Positions 34,841 to 44,665 are shown, numbered from the stretch's first letter. The stretch is 64,000 nucleotides of DNA from Actinobacteria bacterium UBA4426 (GCA_002390705.1 DGQA01000005.1:86268-150267), one strand, 5' to 3'. Program-made: numbers and translations. Notes: generated from the letters alone by a model not told the origin.

Positions 34841-35329
34841 GTGTCAAGCCCCTTTCGTAAAGATCAGTTGAGCGCGACCATGCAGGAGCGGTACGGATTC
34901 AATCATACAAATTATTTACGAACGGCTGCCATTTCGCTATTGACTTTAGTGTTCGTTGCATCCGTCGGATTTGTTACTTTCTCTATGTCCCAGAAAAGTA
35001 TTCAGTTCAAGCTCCTCACCTGGAGCGTTAAAAGCCCAGAACGCGTGGACTTGCGTTTCGAGGTCCGAAGGATCGGCAGTGACGCCGTTGACTGCGTAAT
35101 TCGCGCTCAAGACTCCACTCGCATTGACGTCGGGTTCTCGCTGATCACCATCCCAAGCGGGGCCGACTACGCCCAAGAGAAATATTCGCTGCGGACGCTA
35201 GCACCCGCCTACACGGTTGAGGTTCTCACCTGCGTTAAATCCGGCGATCCGACACGGGTTCCCGGGCCGCAATTTCCGGCGGGGATCGCACCGCCCCCTC
35301 AGCCTTGGACCGAGAGTTCTCGCACGTGA
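34841..35329 (+). CDS. DUF4307 membrane-anchored protein
   Basis: 162 residues. The family N-terminal ERYGFNHTNYLRT precedes one membrane helix (about 30-49) and a small extracellular domain with VDLRFEVRR and DCVIRAQD. GTG 34841 is preferred; the frame open from 34766 overlaps mca. Actinobacterial, typically between mca and greA; function unknown. Confidence 0.75.
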   Translation: MSSPFRKDQLSATMQERYGFNHTNYLRTAAISLLTLVFVASVGFVTFSMSQKSIQFKLLTWSVKSPERVDLRFEVRRIGSDAVDCVIRAQDSTRIDVGFSLITIPSGADYAQEKYSLRTLAPAYTVEVLTCVKSGDPTRVPGPQFPAGIAPPPQPWTESSRT

Positions 35330-35379
35330 TTTAGGCTCACCTGTCCACAAAAAAGGAAAAAGTATTAGGGTGTTGCGTT

Positions 35380-35862
35380 ATGACCGAAATTACCTGGTTG
35401 ACCCAAGACGCTCATGACCGCCTGACTACCGAATACGAAGACCGTCAAGGCCCAATGCGCACGGAAATTACTAAGAAAATCGAAGCAGCCCGTGAAGAGG
35501 GCGATCTTAAGGAAAACGGTGGATATCACGCGGCGCGTGAAGAACAGGGCAAGAACGAGGCACGCGTACGTCAGTTGCGACAACTTCTTGAGAATTCACA
35601 GATCGGAGTTCCCGAAGCAGCCGAAGGTGAAGTGAGTCACGGAAAAGTTATTACGGTTCGACTTATTGGCTTCGATGACGAGGAAAGATTTCTGCTGGGT
35701 TCACGCGAAGAAGCCGCCCACGCATCAATTGATGTGTACTCGCCGACTTCGCCCCTAGGAGCCGCAGTTCTGGGCAAACGGGTCGGCGAGAAAACCAGCT
35801 ACCAAATGGTCAATGGTAAAGAAATGTCAGTGGAAATACTCAAAGTCGAGGATTACACCTAA
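35380..35862 (+). CDS. greA: Transcription elongation factor GreA
   Basis: 160 residues. The N-terminal coiled-coil hairpin with the acidic tip (AAREEGDLKENGGYHAAREEQ) enters the RNA polymerase channel to trigger transcript cleavage; a FKBP-like C-terminal domain follows. ATG 35380 has TAGGGT eight bases upstream. Convergent with the ABC permease gene (2-bp gap). Confidence 0.95.
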   Translation: MTEITWLTQDAHDRLTTEYEDRQGPMRTEITKKIEAAREEGDLKENGGYHAAREEQGKNEARVRQLRQLLENSQIGVPEAAEGEVSHGKVITVRLIGFDDEERFLLGSREEAAHASIDVYSPTSPLGAAVLGKRVGEKTSYQMVNGKEMSVEILKVEDYT

Positions 35863-35864
35863 GA

Positions 35865-36749
35865 TTAGCGGCGGCTGACAGTGCGGTATTTTCTAATTGC
35901 CAGTGGGGCAAAAATTCCAATGACGACGGAACACGAAATCACCGTGTAAAGCACGGGATACTGCAACGACCAAAACTCGGGCTCTGTTCCCGGCGCGTAG
36001 CCAGTCGGATTACCAAATAGTTGTCGAGTCGCCAAAACCAGCGATGAAACTGGGTTGTACGCTGCAAATACCTTGAGCACGCTGGGTAGCGAATCCAAGG
36101 GGACAAATGCATTAGACAGAAAAGTCAGTGGGAAAATCCAAATAAGTCCAGCCGTATTGGCAGTTTCAGTGTTTGGCACTGACAGGCCTACGAACGCCCC
36201 AACCCACGTCACCGTGTAAGCGAAAAGAAGTAGAAGCAAATATGCATAAACCGCGTTCAAAATTCCATCATTGATTCGCCAGCCCACCAGGTAGCCCGTG
36301 ATACTGAGCACCGTGAGTACCAAAATTTGTCGCAACGCATTAGCAAAAGTGTTACCAATCAACGCCGCGGATTGCGACATGGGAAGCGCCTTGTATCGGT
36401 CAATAATTCCCTTTTGCATTGCCTCAGCCAAACCAACTGTGCTTGCAGCAGCGGCAAAGGCGACAGTCTGACCGAAAATCCCGGGCATTAAGTACTGCCG
36501 ATATAAACTTGCGTCTGCCGCACTACCTGGGTCACCACCAGGAATGGGAATAGCCCCACCAAAGACGTACGCAAAAAGTAAGACGAAAATCACGGGCTGA
36601 ATGAGTTGAAAGAACAACGCTTCTGGGATTCTAAATGACGCCAGGATCGTGCTACGTGCAATGACTACTGAGTCGTGCAACGTCCAACCGAGTAAAGGCC
36701 GAGACATCGCAACAGGAGCAGCGGTACTCAAATTTTTTACCTCGCTCAT
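35865..36749 (-). CDS. ABC-2 type exporter permease
   Basis: 294 residues with six hydrophobic segments and an ABC-2 pattern (GIFGQTVAFAAAASTVGLAEAMQKGIIDR... and NTAGLIWIFPLTFLSNAFVP). It resembles DrrB-type permeases for hydrophobic drugs or lipids; the cargo is unknown. The start overlaps the ATPase stop by 4 bp. Confidence 0.85.
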   Translation of the reverse strand: MSEVKNLSTAAPVAMSRPLLGWTLHDSVVIARSTILASFRIPEALFFQLIQPVIFVLLFAYVFGGAIPIPGGDPGSAADASLYRQYLMPGIFGQTVAFAAAASTVGLAEAMQKGIIDRYKALPMSQSAALIGNTFANALRQILVLTVLSITGYLVGWRINDGILNAVYAYLLLLLFAYTVTWVGAFVGLSVPNTETANTAGLIWIFPLTFLSNAFVPLDSLPSVLKVFAAYNPVSSLVLATRQLFGNPTGYAPGTEPEFWSLQYPVLYTVISCSVVIGIFAPLAIRKYRTVSRR

Positions 36750-37741
36750 GATAACTTGCGGCCCTTTCTCGTCCGGCTTGCAAGCTTTTCCGAATTTTCC
36801 TCTACTGCACCATGTCCGGTCAGCGACAGGAATACGTCATCTAAAGTTGGCCTGCGCAAAGCTAAATCCGCGATCGCAATGTTTTGGGAGTCCAGCAAAC
36901 GAACCACGTCAACGAGAACTGTCGAGCCACCAGAAACCGGACCAGAGACCAGGCTGTCACTGACCATGGACTCTCCCCCAAAGACCGGTGCCAGGGCCGT
37001 CTGCGCATCACGTATTCGTTCAAGATCAGTAATCGTGACTTCAATTCGATCACCACCGATTTGATCCTTGAGCTCCTCAGCCGTGCCGTGGGCGATCACG
37101 CGACCGTGATCAATCACCACAATGTCGTCAGCGAGCTTGTCGGCCTCTTCCAAGTACTGGGTCGTGAGCAGAACTGTGGTTCCCTCAGCCACCAGGCTTT
37201 CAATTACTCCCCACATGCCAAGTCGCGACCGGGGATCAAGACCCGTCGTCGGTTCATCGAGAAATAGAATGCGGGGCTTTGCAATCAAACTTGATGCGAG
37301 ATCGAGGCGCCTGCGCATTCCACCCGAGTATGTTTTAGCCGGACGATCAGCTGCCTCGATGAGGTCGAACCACTCGAGTAACTCCTGAGACCGCTGTTTC
37401 ACGTAGGGCGGAGCTAGGTGGTAAAGGTCCCCGAACATACGCAGATTCTCACGCCCGGTCAAGAATTCATCTACCGCCGCATACTGTCCGGTCAGTCCGA
37501 TGCTGTGCCTGACTTGATCGGCCTGCTTTTCAACATTGAACCCATTGACGTAAGCGATGCCCTTCGTTGGTTTCAGCAAAGTTGCAAGAATTCGAACTGT
37601 GGTCGTTTTGCCAGAACCATTTGGTCCCAAAAGGCCAACCACCTGCCCCCTGGGTACGACTAGGTCAAGCCCGTCGAGAGCTTTCACGTTACCAAATTCT
37701 TTGACTAAGCCCTCAACATGAACTGCATCCTCTTTGGCCAT
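36746..37741 (-). CDS. ABC exporter ATPase (DrrA-like)
   Basis: 331 residues. Walker A GPNGSGKTTT, signature YSGGMRRRLDLA, Walker B ILFLDEPTTGLDP, switch LLTTQYLEEADKLAD. The C-terminal extension (about 230-325) is typical of daunorubicin-resistance ATPases. It pairs with the downstream permease. ATG 37741 with TACAGT seven bases upstream. Confidence 0.9.
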   Translation of the reverse strand: MAKEDAVHVEGLVKEFGNVKALDGLDLVVPRGQVVGLLGPNGSGKTTTVRILATLLKPTKGIAYVNGFNVEKQADQVRHSIGLTGQYAAVDEFLTGRENLRMFGDLYHLAPPYVKQRSQELLEWFDLIEAADRPAKTYSGGMRRRLDLASSLIAKPRILFLDEPTTGLDPRSRLGMWGVIESLVAEGTTVLLTTQYLEEADKLADDIVVIDHGRVIAHGTAEELKDQIGGDRIEVTITDLERIRDAQTALAPVFGGESMVSDSLVSGPVSGGSTVLVDVVRLLDSQNIAIADLALRRPTLDDVFLSLTGHGAVEENSEKLASRTRKGRKLS

Positions 37742-37748
37742 AAGCGGA

Positions 37749-37754
37749 ACTGTA
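37749..37754 (-). promoter_or_regulatory. -10 for the ABC exporter operon
   Basis: TACAGT, seven bases before ATG 37741. Confidence 0.4.
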
Positions 37755-37757
37755 TAC

Positions 37758-38990
37758 CTAGAATTCGGAAGCGCTAAATCCTTGATCGATCAGGTTATGC
37801 AGAACCTCCTGTGCGTGATCACGACCACGCGTCTCAACGTGAATGTCAATCTCAACTTCATCCACGCCCAAAGATGGATTCATGCGATTGTGGTCAATTT
37901 CAACAATATTTGCGTGCATCTCTTGGACCGCGGAAAGAATTCTTGCCAGGTTCCCAGGCGAATCAGACACTCGGACTTTAATTGTCATGTAGCGCCCGCT
38001 CGCGGCCATGCCGTGTCGGATAATGCGAAGCAAAAGCAATGAGTCCACATTGCCGCCAGAAAGTACCACCGCGACGGGTGCCTCAAATTTTTTCGGCCAG
38101 GCCATGACTGCGGCTGTCGCAGCGGCACCAGCAGGCTCAACCACCATTTTCGCCCGCTCCAGCAAGAGCAACGCTGCGCTTGACAATTGATCCTCGGTTA
38201 CGGTCATGATTTCATCAACATGCTGATTCACAATTTCAAAAGGAATATCACCGGGCAAACCGACCGCGATTCCATCTGCCATTGTTGACATGTGGTCAAG
38301 TTTCTGGGGTGAGCCCGCCGCGAGTGATGCCGGATACGCTGCGGCATTTACCGCTTGCACACCAATGACTTTAATATCAGGACTCTGCGACTTGAGTGCC
38401 AAGGCAATACCAGCAAGTAGTCCCCCTCCCCCCGTGCAGACCACAACAGTCTTCACATCGGGGATTTTTTCCAAGATTTCTAGGCCCAATGTTCCCTGCC
38501 CGGCAACAATGTCTTGGTGATCAAATGGGTGAATCAAAATGGCGCCGGTGCGTTCAGCAAATGCGCGTGCTTCCACAAGTGCCTCGTCAATATTGTTACC
38601 CACGAACTCGACTTCTGCGCCATAACCCTTGGTCGCTTCAACTTTAGGAATCGTCGCACCTTGCGGCATGAACACTGTTGCTTTGATGCCGAGCATCCGA
38701 GCGGCAAGCGCAACACCCTGTGCGTGATTGCCAGCGCTGGCCGCAACGACTCCACTCTTACGCTCTTTTTCGTTCAATTTAGCGAGCCTGTTGTAAGCAC
38801 CACGAATTTTGAATGAACCCGCCCTTTGCAAATTTTCAGGGATTAGGTAGACCGGTCCTCCCACAAGCTCGGTCAACCAGCGCGCATTTGCAACCGGGAT
38901 GTCAGCGATTACTCCGAGAAGGGATTCCTGAGCCACCGTGATGTCGTGTAATGAAACAGCGGGAGAGGGGCGTTCACTGTGTTGTAGCAC
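37758..38990 (-). CDS. ilvA: Threonine ammonia-lyase
   Basis: 410 residues, fold-type II PLP enzyme. PLP lysine in AGSFKIRGAYNR, phosphate loop TGGGGLLAG, single C-terminal ACT domain (about 333-405; TIKVRVSDSPGNLARIL). It makes 2-oxobutanoate for isoleucine. The single ACT domain suits the shorter form; feedback behaviour cannot be predicted. GTG 38990 with CATGAT six bases upstream. Confidence 0.9.
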   Translation of the reverse strand: MLQHSERPSPAVSLHDITVAQESLLGVIADIPVANARWLTELVGGPVYLIPENLQRAGSFKIRGAYNRLAKLNEKERKSGVVAASAGNHAQGVALAARMLGIKATVFMPQGATIPKVEATKGYGAEVEFVGNNIDEALVEARAFAERTGAILIHPFDHQDIVAGQGTLGLEILEKIPDVKTVVVCTGGGGLLAGIALALKSQSPDIKVIGVQAVNAAAYPASLAAGSPQKLDHMSTMADGIAVGLPGDIPFEIVNQHVDEIMTVTEDQLSSAALLLLERAKMVVEPAGAAATAAVMAWPKKFEAPVAVVLSGGNVDSLLLLRIIRHGMAASGRYMTIKVRVSDSPGNLARILSAVQEMHANIVEIDHNRMNPSLGVDEVEIDIHVETRGRDHAQEVLHNLIDQGFSASEF

Positions 38991-39038
38991 GTCACAATCA
39001 TGTCACCAAGTGCTCAGGTTAGTTGAACTACAACCAAG

Positions 39039-39839
39039 TTAAGTGGAAAGTTCTTGGCGGGCACCGGGCAATTCTCGGCGATTGCCAAGATTCGCGCTTG
39101 ACGCTGCCCGGCGCCCGGCGCTTGCAGCCGATCCGGAGTTGTTCGTGGCCACACCCGAGTAACCACCCCAACTGCCGCGTGCCTGGGAAGTCTTTCGATG
39201 GAATGAGCTGATTTCTTTTTCTCGGTTGGCCAGGACTAACGCGCCAGATAGACCTCCTTTCTTTTTCGTCATTGAATCATTTTCCCGAATCGCTTGAGCA
39301 CGACCTTCGTTCACACGCTCACCGATTCGCACGATGTAAGCCCGGTAAAAGGTGGCTCGGGCGGTCTGGGCAGTGAATTCGACTCGGCGGCGGCGATATC
39401 CACCAGAGACTCGCACTCGTCCGTCAAATTTTTCGCCACGCCAGGAACCTGCGTTCACATAAGCATTTCCATTGGTGATCATTTGGACGGCAAGCGAAGA
39501 AAAAAGAGTCTCAATTGAATCCAGATCACTGGGCATCCCGTAACTGATTACATAGGTTGAATCTCGAGCAACATCGACGTGCGCACTATTTGAGTGTGCG
39601 ACCGTCACAAAAAGATTAACTAGGTGGGTATTGGCGCGTTTTCCTTTCACTCCGATCGTGACCGTACGACTCACAGGTGTGAGCGTCTCTGTCGTCTTGG
39701 TGTGATTGCGCGCCGTTGCAAGGTCAATGCTGGCAAGGGTCGCCAACATTTGTGCTTTGGTGAGATAAGCATCGGCCTCTGCCTGATTGTCTGTCCGCTC
39801 GGCCTTTGCCAAAAGGGCCGCGATTCGCTCTAATTTCAC
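39039..39839 (-). CDS. DUF2786 protein
   Basis: 266 residues. The N-terminal DUF2786 signature (LERIAALLAKAERTDNQAEA) is followed by a mixed domain with GYRRRRVEFTAQTARATF and a Gly/Ser/Arg-rich C-terminus (GSWGGYSGVATNNSG). Function unknown. Its ATG overlaps the stop of the metallohydrolase gene by 4 bp, so the pair is translationally coupled. Confidence 0.8.
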   Translation of the reverse strand: MKLERIAALLAKAERTDNQAEADAYLTKAQMLATLASIDLATARNHTKTTETLTPVSRTVTIGVKGKRANTHLVNLFVTVAHSNSAHVDVARDSTYVISYGMPSDLDSIETLFSSLAVQMITNGNAYVNAGSWRGEKFDGRVRVSGGYRRRRVEFTAQTARATFYRAYIVRIGERVNEGRAQAIRENDSMTKKKGGLSGALVLANREKEISSFHRKTSQARGSWGGYSGVATNNSGSAASAGRRAASSANLGNRRELPGARQELST

Positions 39840-40375
39840 GTTGCGCTCCGATGTGAAAATATTTCTTGATGTTCCCCAACCGGTACACCCAGCTCAAGGT
39901 AACCCGATGAAAGTAGCAACCTGGCTTGGTCCCCGAGAGCTGTCTCGACCAGCATCAGCATGCACGCCGTAAAAGTTGGACCGTGTGCTGGCTCGTCGAT
40001 GGGCGCGTACGAGGCTGCCACATGGTGTGCACATTCGTGAAGAATGAGCGTTTCCCGCAGTGCCCACATTGCTGCTTGACCTGACACGGGAATGGCAATT
40101 ACCTGAGTCGCAAATTCGTAATGCGCCCTCGTAGATCCCTTGCGCTCACGGGTTCTTGGAGGAAATAGGTCACAATCCAGCTTGGCAAAAAGCCCAGACA
40201 TGTAGGTATCTATTGATTCAAGGTTTGCAAATCTCTTCTGGGTGGGTACGTCAAGAACTGAGCTAAAAAACTCAACCTTTCCGCCCCGGTTCATCAGGCT
40301 CGAAAATTGATCCTCAGCGGCATAGACTTTGGCGCGATTTCGATCAGGTGCGCGTACTCGACCGACGCTTGTCAT
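39836..40375 (-). CDS. TIGR04338-type putative metallohydrolase
   Basis: 179 residues. Zinc-peptidase motif HECAHH (residues 113-118), with a further His/Glu set likely in DEPAHGPTF. There is no signal peptide or membrane helix. The family is actinobacterial and often adjacent to DUF2786 genes, as here. Substrate unknown. ATG 40375 with CAAGAT six bases upstream. Confidence 0.75.
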   Translation of the reverse strand: MTSVGRVRAPDRNRAKVYAAEDQFSSLMNRGGKVEFFSSVLDVPTQKRFANLESIDTYMSGLFAKLDCDLFPPRTRERKGSTRAHYEFATQVIAIPVSGQAAMWALRETLILHECAHHVAASYAPIDEPAHGPTFTACMLMLVETALGDQARLLLSSGYLELGVPVGEHQEIFSHRSAT

Positions 40376-40452
40376 GCGGCTATCTTGCCCTGCACCGGAT
40401 AAATAGTGAAAGAGGTTCCATCATTGTGTGGATTACCGCGCAAGTAGAGTCT

Positions 40453-40479
40453 GAGCAGGCTTCACAAGAGCAGGCTTCA
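40453..40479 (+). repeat. Two direct repeats upstream of the MFS gene
   Basis: GAGCAGGCTTCA at 40453-40464 and again at 40468-40479, phase 15 bp. They lie 26 bp before the MFS start and could be a tandem regulator site or a small duplication. Confidence 0.45.
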
Positions 40480-40505
40480 TACTTGCACCCTCATAAAGGA
40501 TCACA

Positions 40506-41822
40506 GTGCCCGAACTACCAGCTAGCCCAGAGGACCAACCCACTAGGGCCTCACACACTCGGCGTCTCGGTGGCGCTATTCGGCGCACCCCCTTGCTCAA
40601 GGGGCTCCCAAAGGAAGTAGCAGTTCTTTCGGTCATTGCGTTCTTCGTGGCCATCGGATTCGGCATCCTGGCCCCGGCGCTCCCCATTTTTGCCAAAACT
40701 TTTGGTGTAACAGCCCTGCAAGCCAGCGCAGTAATCTCCGTTTTTGCATTGATGCGATTTGTATTTGCCCCGGTCGCAGGCATATTGGTGGATCGTCTTG
40801 GTGAGCGGATTGTTTTGACATCTGGACTCCTCATTGTTGCCACTTCCAGCGTGATTGCTGGTTTTTCCCAGACGTACCTCCAACTTGTGGCCTTTCGCGG
40901 AATCGGTGGAATTGGCTCATCCATGTTCACGGTCTCGGCACTCGCTTTACTCCTGCGTGTCGTTGATTCAAGCCAGCGCGGACGTGCCGCAAGTGCTTTC
41001 CAAGGAGGGTTTCTCCTCGGTGGGGTTGCCGGCCCTGCAGTTGGGGGGATCGTTGTCGCGTTTTCAATTCGCGCTCCATTTTTCGTATACGCGGCTGCAC
41101 TTTTCATGGCGGCTGCTGTCACCCTAGTGTTTCTGAGCCGCGCCAAACTCCTTGCCCGCGAAGAGGCAGTCGCCCATGGCCAAGACAACCGAATGCAAGA
41201 GCTTCGCGGCGCCCTCAAAGACAAGGCTTATCAAGCGGCTCTGGGCACGAACCTGATTACCGGTTTCGTCTCATTCGGTTTGCGTAGCTCGGTCGTGCCG
41301 CTCTTCGTGGTCGAAGGGCTGCAGCGTGGAGCCTCACTTTCAGGATTTGGCTTCCTTGCAGCAGCCGCCGTGCAGGCTCTGGTCCTGCTCCCCGCCGGCC
41401 GAATGGCTGACACACAAGGCCGGCGCAAAGCCCTGCTGTACGGGTCAATCGCGACCGCACTCGGAATGGTCGTACTGACTCTCGCCGATGCCGCAGTCAA
41501 CGGGCTGGGCCAAGCCGCCATGTGGGGAACCATCCTGTTCTTGGTCAGCATGGCGATTCAAGGCTTCGGCGCCGCCTTCCTTGGCTCCGCACCCTCAGCG
41601 GTCATTGGCGACGTTATGGGAGGCAAGAAAGGTGGAATAGTGGTGGCAACCTTCCAAATGATGAGCGATGTCGGAGCCGTGGTTGGGCCCCTGGCTGCCG
41701 GGCTCTTGGTAGATCTTTTCGACTTCAGTTGGGCCTTCGCATTTGGGGCACTGCTCGCCATACTGCCCATTTTCCTCGTGATTCGCATGCCCGAAACCCT
41801 CAGGCGCTCAGACATAACGTAG
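40506..41822 (+). CDS. Major facilitator superfamily transporter
   Basis: 438 residues with about twelve membrane helices. Motif A copies GILVDRLGERIVL and GRMADTQGRRKALL mark the two halves; the N-terminal 35 residues are cytoplasmic and basic. It resembles drug/proton antiporter types; the substrate is unknown. GTG 40506 has AAAGGA upstream. The sulfatase gene follows after 55 bp. Confidence 0.85.
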   Translation: MPELPASPEDQPTRASHTRRLGGAIRRTPLLKGLPKEVAVLSVIAFFVAIGFGILAPALPIFAKTFGVTALQASAVISVFALMRFVFAPVAGILVDRLGERIVLTSGLLIVATSSVIAGFSQTYLQLVAFRGIGGIGSSMFTVSALALLLRVVDSSQRGRAASAFQGGFLLGGVAGPAVGGIVVAFSIRAPFFVYAAALFMAAAVTLVFLSRAKLLAREEAVAHGQDNRMQELRGALKDKAYQAALGTNLITGFVSFGLRSSVVPLFVVEGLQRGASLSGFGFLAAAAVQALVLLPAGRMADTQGRRKALLYGSIATALGMVVLTLADAAVNGLGQAAMWGTILFLVSMAIQGFGAAFLGSAPSAVIGDVMGGKKGGIVVATFQMMSDVGAVVGPLAAGLLVDLFDFSWAFAFGALLAILPIFLVIRMPETLRRSDIT

Positions 41823-41877
41823 TCTGGGAACGTAGCCGAAATTACTTTTCTCGACTAGGTAAGGATCAAGACTCTCC

Positions 41878-43479
41878 GTGAACGAAAATGACTCCTCAGC
41901 GTCTCACCAGGTGATGATCAACACCCTAGTTGCAGCCGGAACCGCCCTGATTTTGCTAGCTGTGGGCACCGTCTTTTTCATCTCTTCGGTTCGGTCCACC
42001 CCCATTGCCGCTGACTCGGTCAGCGATTCCACCTCTTCGAGTGAACCCCTGATTGATGGCCAAGCAGCCAGTGAGCCCGTGAGGCTCTTAGCAGAGGCCA
42101 AGAACCTTGTCTTCGTTCTTGCCGACGACCTCGACTGGAATTTGTTTAACCAAGTCCCACGCCTTGCTGCCCTTAAAGAGCAAGGCATCACCTTCACAAA
42201 CCACACCGTCACCGACTCACTGTGTTGCCCTTCTCGCGTTTCCATTATGCGCGGCCAATACATTCACAATCACAAAGTGATCTCAAATATTGAGAAAACC
42301 GGCGGTGGGTGGCCCACGTTCCGTGACCGCAAGGAGGAAAATGACTGCCTTCCAGTGTGGCTCAATAACGCGGGCGTCACCACCGCCCTGTTTGGCAAGT
42401 ACCTCAATGATTTTCCCTCGGAGCCAAAGGAAGCCAAGTACATTCCCCCGGGTTGGGATCAGTGGGCAGTGCCCATTTCCCGCGGTGACTCTTACACCGG
42501 ATACAACTACACGCTCAATGACAACGGAAGTCTTGTCCGCTACGGAAATAAAACTTCGGATTTTCTTAACGACGTAATTACCAACAAAGCAACCCAATTC
42601 ATCCAAACTGCGCAGCAGCCGTTCTTCCTTGAACTTTCGACATATAGTCCCCACAAGCCGGCCCCGGTTGCAACCCGTAATGCGCTGAAGCAAGGCGGGA
42701 CCCTAGCCCCGCGGAATCCGACGTATAACTCTTATGGCGTTGACGAACCAAAATGGATGAAAGACAGGACCCCACTTAATGCAACCCGACTAGCAAAAGC
42801 TGACCGGCAATGGCGTCAGAGAGCCCGATCCGCCGAATCCATTGCTGATTCCGTTGATGCGATTATGGCTAAACTCAAGGAAACTGGGCGAGAAAAAGAC
42901 ACTCTGGTCGTGGTGACAACCGATAACGGATACCACATGGCTGAGCGGCGCATGTTTAAGGGCAAACGCACCCCTTACGCATCCGACACGGTAGTTCCCA
43001 TGATCGTGATCGGGCCTGGTGTGCCAGCAGGAATTACAGTAGATGCAATGACCAGCACCATCGATCTTGGTCCATCATTCGCCCAGTTGCTTGGCGCAAC
43101 TGCGCCTAGCTGGGTCGATGGACGCTCTTTGGTTGATTTTTTCTCAGCTGGTGAAACCCCTGAAGGTTGGCGTAACGCGGTTCTCTCCGAGAGCCTGGGG
43201 ATTTCCACACCAGAAGACCCCGACTACCAAAAAAATGCGCCGCCTCAGTTCTTTGCTCTGCGCAGCGAGAAGTGGCTTTATGTGGAATACGTGGACGGCT
43301 CTAAAACCTTGTACGACCGCGAAAATGATCCTTATGAAATGGTGAACCTGATCAGGACTGCTGACCCACTTCTGATCGCCAGCTTGTCCGGCCAACTCAA
43401 GGCGCTCAGCACTTGCTTGGGTGACGATTGCCGCGTGGCAGACTCAGCGGCAATCCCGGTTGTTGGCGTTTCTCAATAG
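41878..43479 (+). CDS. Membrane-anchored sulfatase
   Basis: 533 residues. An N-terminal membrane helix (about 14-37) precedes an alkaline-phosphatase-fold sulfatase domain. The motif C116-C-P-S-R120 has the cysteine that becomes formylglycine; metal ligands are in LADDLDW (Asp83/84) and TTDNGYH. The extracellular location suggests use of sulfated glycans or esters. It needs a formylglycine-generating enzyme, not seen in this window. GTG 41878. Confidence 0.88.
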   Translation: MNENDSSASHQVMINTLVAAGTALILLAVGTVFFISSVRSTPIAADSVSDSTSSSEPLIDGQAASEPVRLLAEAKNLVFVLADDLDWNLFNQVPRLAALKEQGITFTNHTVTDSLCCPSRVSIMRGQYIHNHKVISNIEKTGGGWPTFRDRKEENDCLPVWLNNAGVTTALFGKYLNDFPSEPKEAKYIPPGWDQWAVPISRGDSYTGYNYTLNDNGSLVRYGNKTSDFLNDVITNKATQFIQTAQQPFFLELSTYSPHKPAPVATRNALKQGGTLAPRNPTYNSYGVDEPKWMKDRTPLNATRLAKADRQWRQRARSAESIADSVDAIMAKLKETGREKDTLVVVTTDNGYHMAERRMFKGKRTPYASDTVVPMIVIGPGVPAGITVDAMTSTIDLGPSFAQLLGATAPSWVDGRSLVDFFSAGETPEGWRNAVLSESLGISTPEDPDYQKNAPPQFFALRSEKWLYVEYVDGSKTLYDRENDPYEMVNLIRTADPLLIASLSGQLKALSTCLGDDCRVADSAAIPVVGVSQ

Positions 43480-43504
43480 GTGGGTGCGGGCACAGCCACC
43501 GCAG

Positions 43505-44653
43505 CTACCCGAGTGCTTTTTCCAAATCCGCCACGAGATCGTCGGCCTGCTCAATTCCCACACTTAGCCGAATCAAGTCGTCGGGAACTTCCAATGGGCT
43601 ACCACTGACAGCCGCGTGGGTCATGCGACCTGGGTGCTCAATGAGCGACTCCACCCCGCCCAGAGATTCACCGAGGGTGAACAGCGTGGTTTTGGAACAG
43701 ATATCAAGGGCAGCTTCCTCGCCGGCCTTCACGCGGAATGACACCATGCCACCGAACCCACCCATTTGCTTTGCGGCAACTTCATGGTTGGTGTGTGTTG
43801 CCAGACCCGGGTAAAACACTTGGCCAACAGCCGAGTGTCCTTCCAGGAGCTCAACAATCTTGCCTGCATTCTCATTGTGGCGATCCATGCGAACACCCAG
43901 CGTCTTAATCCCACGCAAAACCAACCACGAATCAAACGGTCCTGCAATAGCCCCCATGGCATTTTGGTGATAGGCCAACTGCTCACCAAGCTCGGCGCTT
44001 GCAACAACAAGGGCGCCACCCACAACATCACTGTGACCGCCAAGGTATTTGGTTGTACTGTGCACCACCACGTCAGCACCGAGCAGGAGTGGCTGCTGCA
44101 GATATGAGGATGCGAATGTGTTATCCACCACGAGCAACGCTCCGCCCGCATGTGCGATTTCTGCGATTGCCGCAATGTCGCCGACATTTAACAGCGGGTT
44201 TGTTGGTGTTTCGATCCAGACCAACTTGGTCTTGGGTGTCATAGCCGCGGCGATAGCTTCCGTGTCAGTCACTGGTGCGGTTGACAGCGAAATTCCCCAA
44301 GGCTCAGCCACCTTTTTGAACAGGCGGTATGTACCACCGTAGGCATCATTAGGGAGTACAACATGATCTCCCGGCTTGAGAACGGTGCGGATCAGTGTGT
44401 CCTCAGCTGCCAAACCAGAAGCAAATGCCAGTCCACGAGCGGTATCAATGCCTGGCGCCTCGATCGCGGCTAGGCACTCTTGTAATGCGGTCCGCGTCGG
44501 GTTACCACTGCGCGAGTACTCATACCCGTTTCTCAGGCCCCCCACGCCGTCTTGTGCGTAGGTCGATACTTGGTAAATTGGGGTTACCACAGCGCCTGTT
44601 TCGCGGTCTGGTTCTTGCCCTGCATGAATTGCGCGCGTATTGAAACCGTCCAT
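43505..44653 (-). CDS. metB: Cystathionine gamma-synthase/lyase family enzyme
   Basis: 382 residues, Cys/Met-metabolism PLP family. PLP lysine in HSTTKYLGGHSDV; entry pattern FNTRAIHAGQEPD. Sequence is typical of actinobacterial MetB, although lyase and synthase cannot be safely separated by sequence. With cbs nearby it may work in (reverse) transsulfuration. ATG 44653 with TAGGGT six bases upstream. Divergent from msrA. Confidence 0.88.
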   Translation of the reverse strand: MDGFNTRAIHAGQEPDRETGAVVTPIYQVSTYAQDGVGGLRNGYEYSRSGNPTRTALQECLAAIEAPGIDTARGLAFASGLAAEDTLIRTVLKPGDHVVLPNDAYGGTYRLFKKVAEPWGISLSTAPVTDTEAIAAAMTPKTKLVWIETPTNPLLNVGDIAAIAEIAHAGGALLVVDNTFASSYLQQPLLLGADVVVHSTTKYLGGHSDVVGGALVVASAELGEQLAYHQNAMGAIAGPFDSWLVLRGIKTLGVRMDRHNENAGKIVELLEGHSAVGQVFYPGLATHTNHEVAAKQMGGFGGMVSFRVKAGEEAALDICSKTTLFTLGESLGGVESLIEHPGRMTHAAVSGSPLEVPDDLIRLSVGIEQADDLVADLEKALG

Positions 44654-44659
44654 GGCATC

Positions 44660-44665
44660 ACCCTA
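44660..44665 (-). promoter_or_regulatory. -10 for metB
   Basis: TAGGGT, six bases before ATG 44653. Confidence 0.5.
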
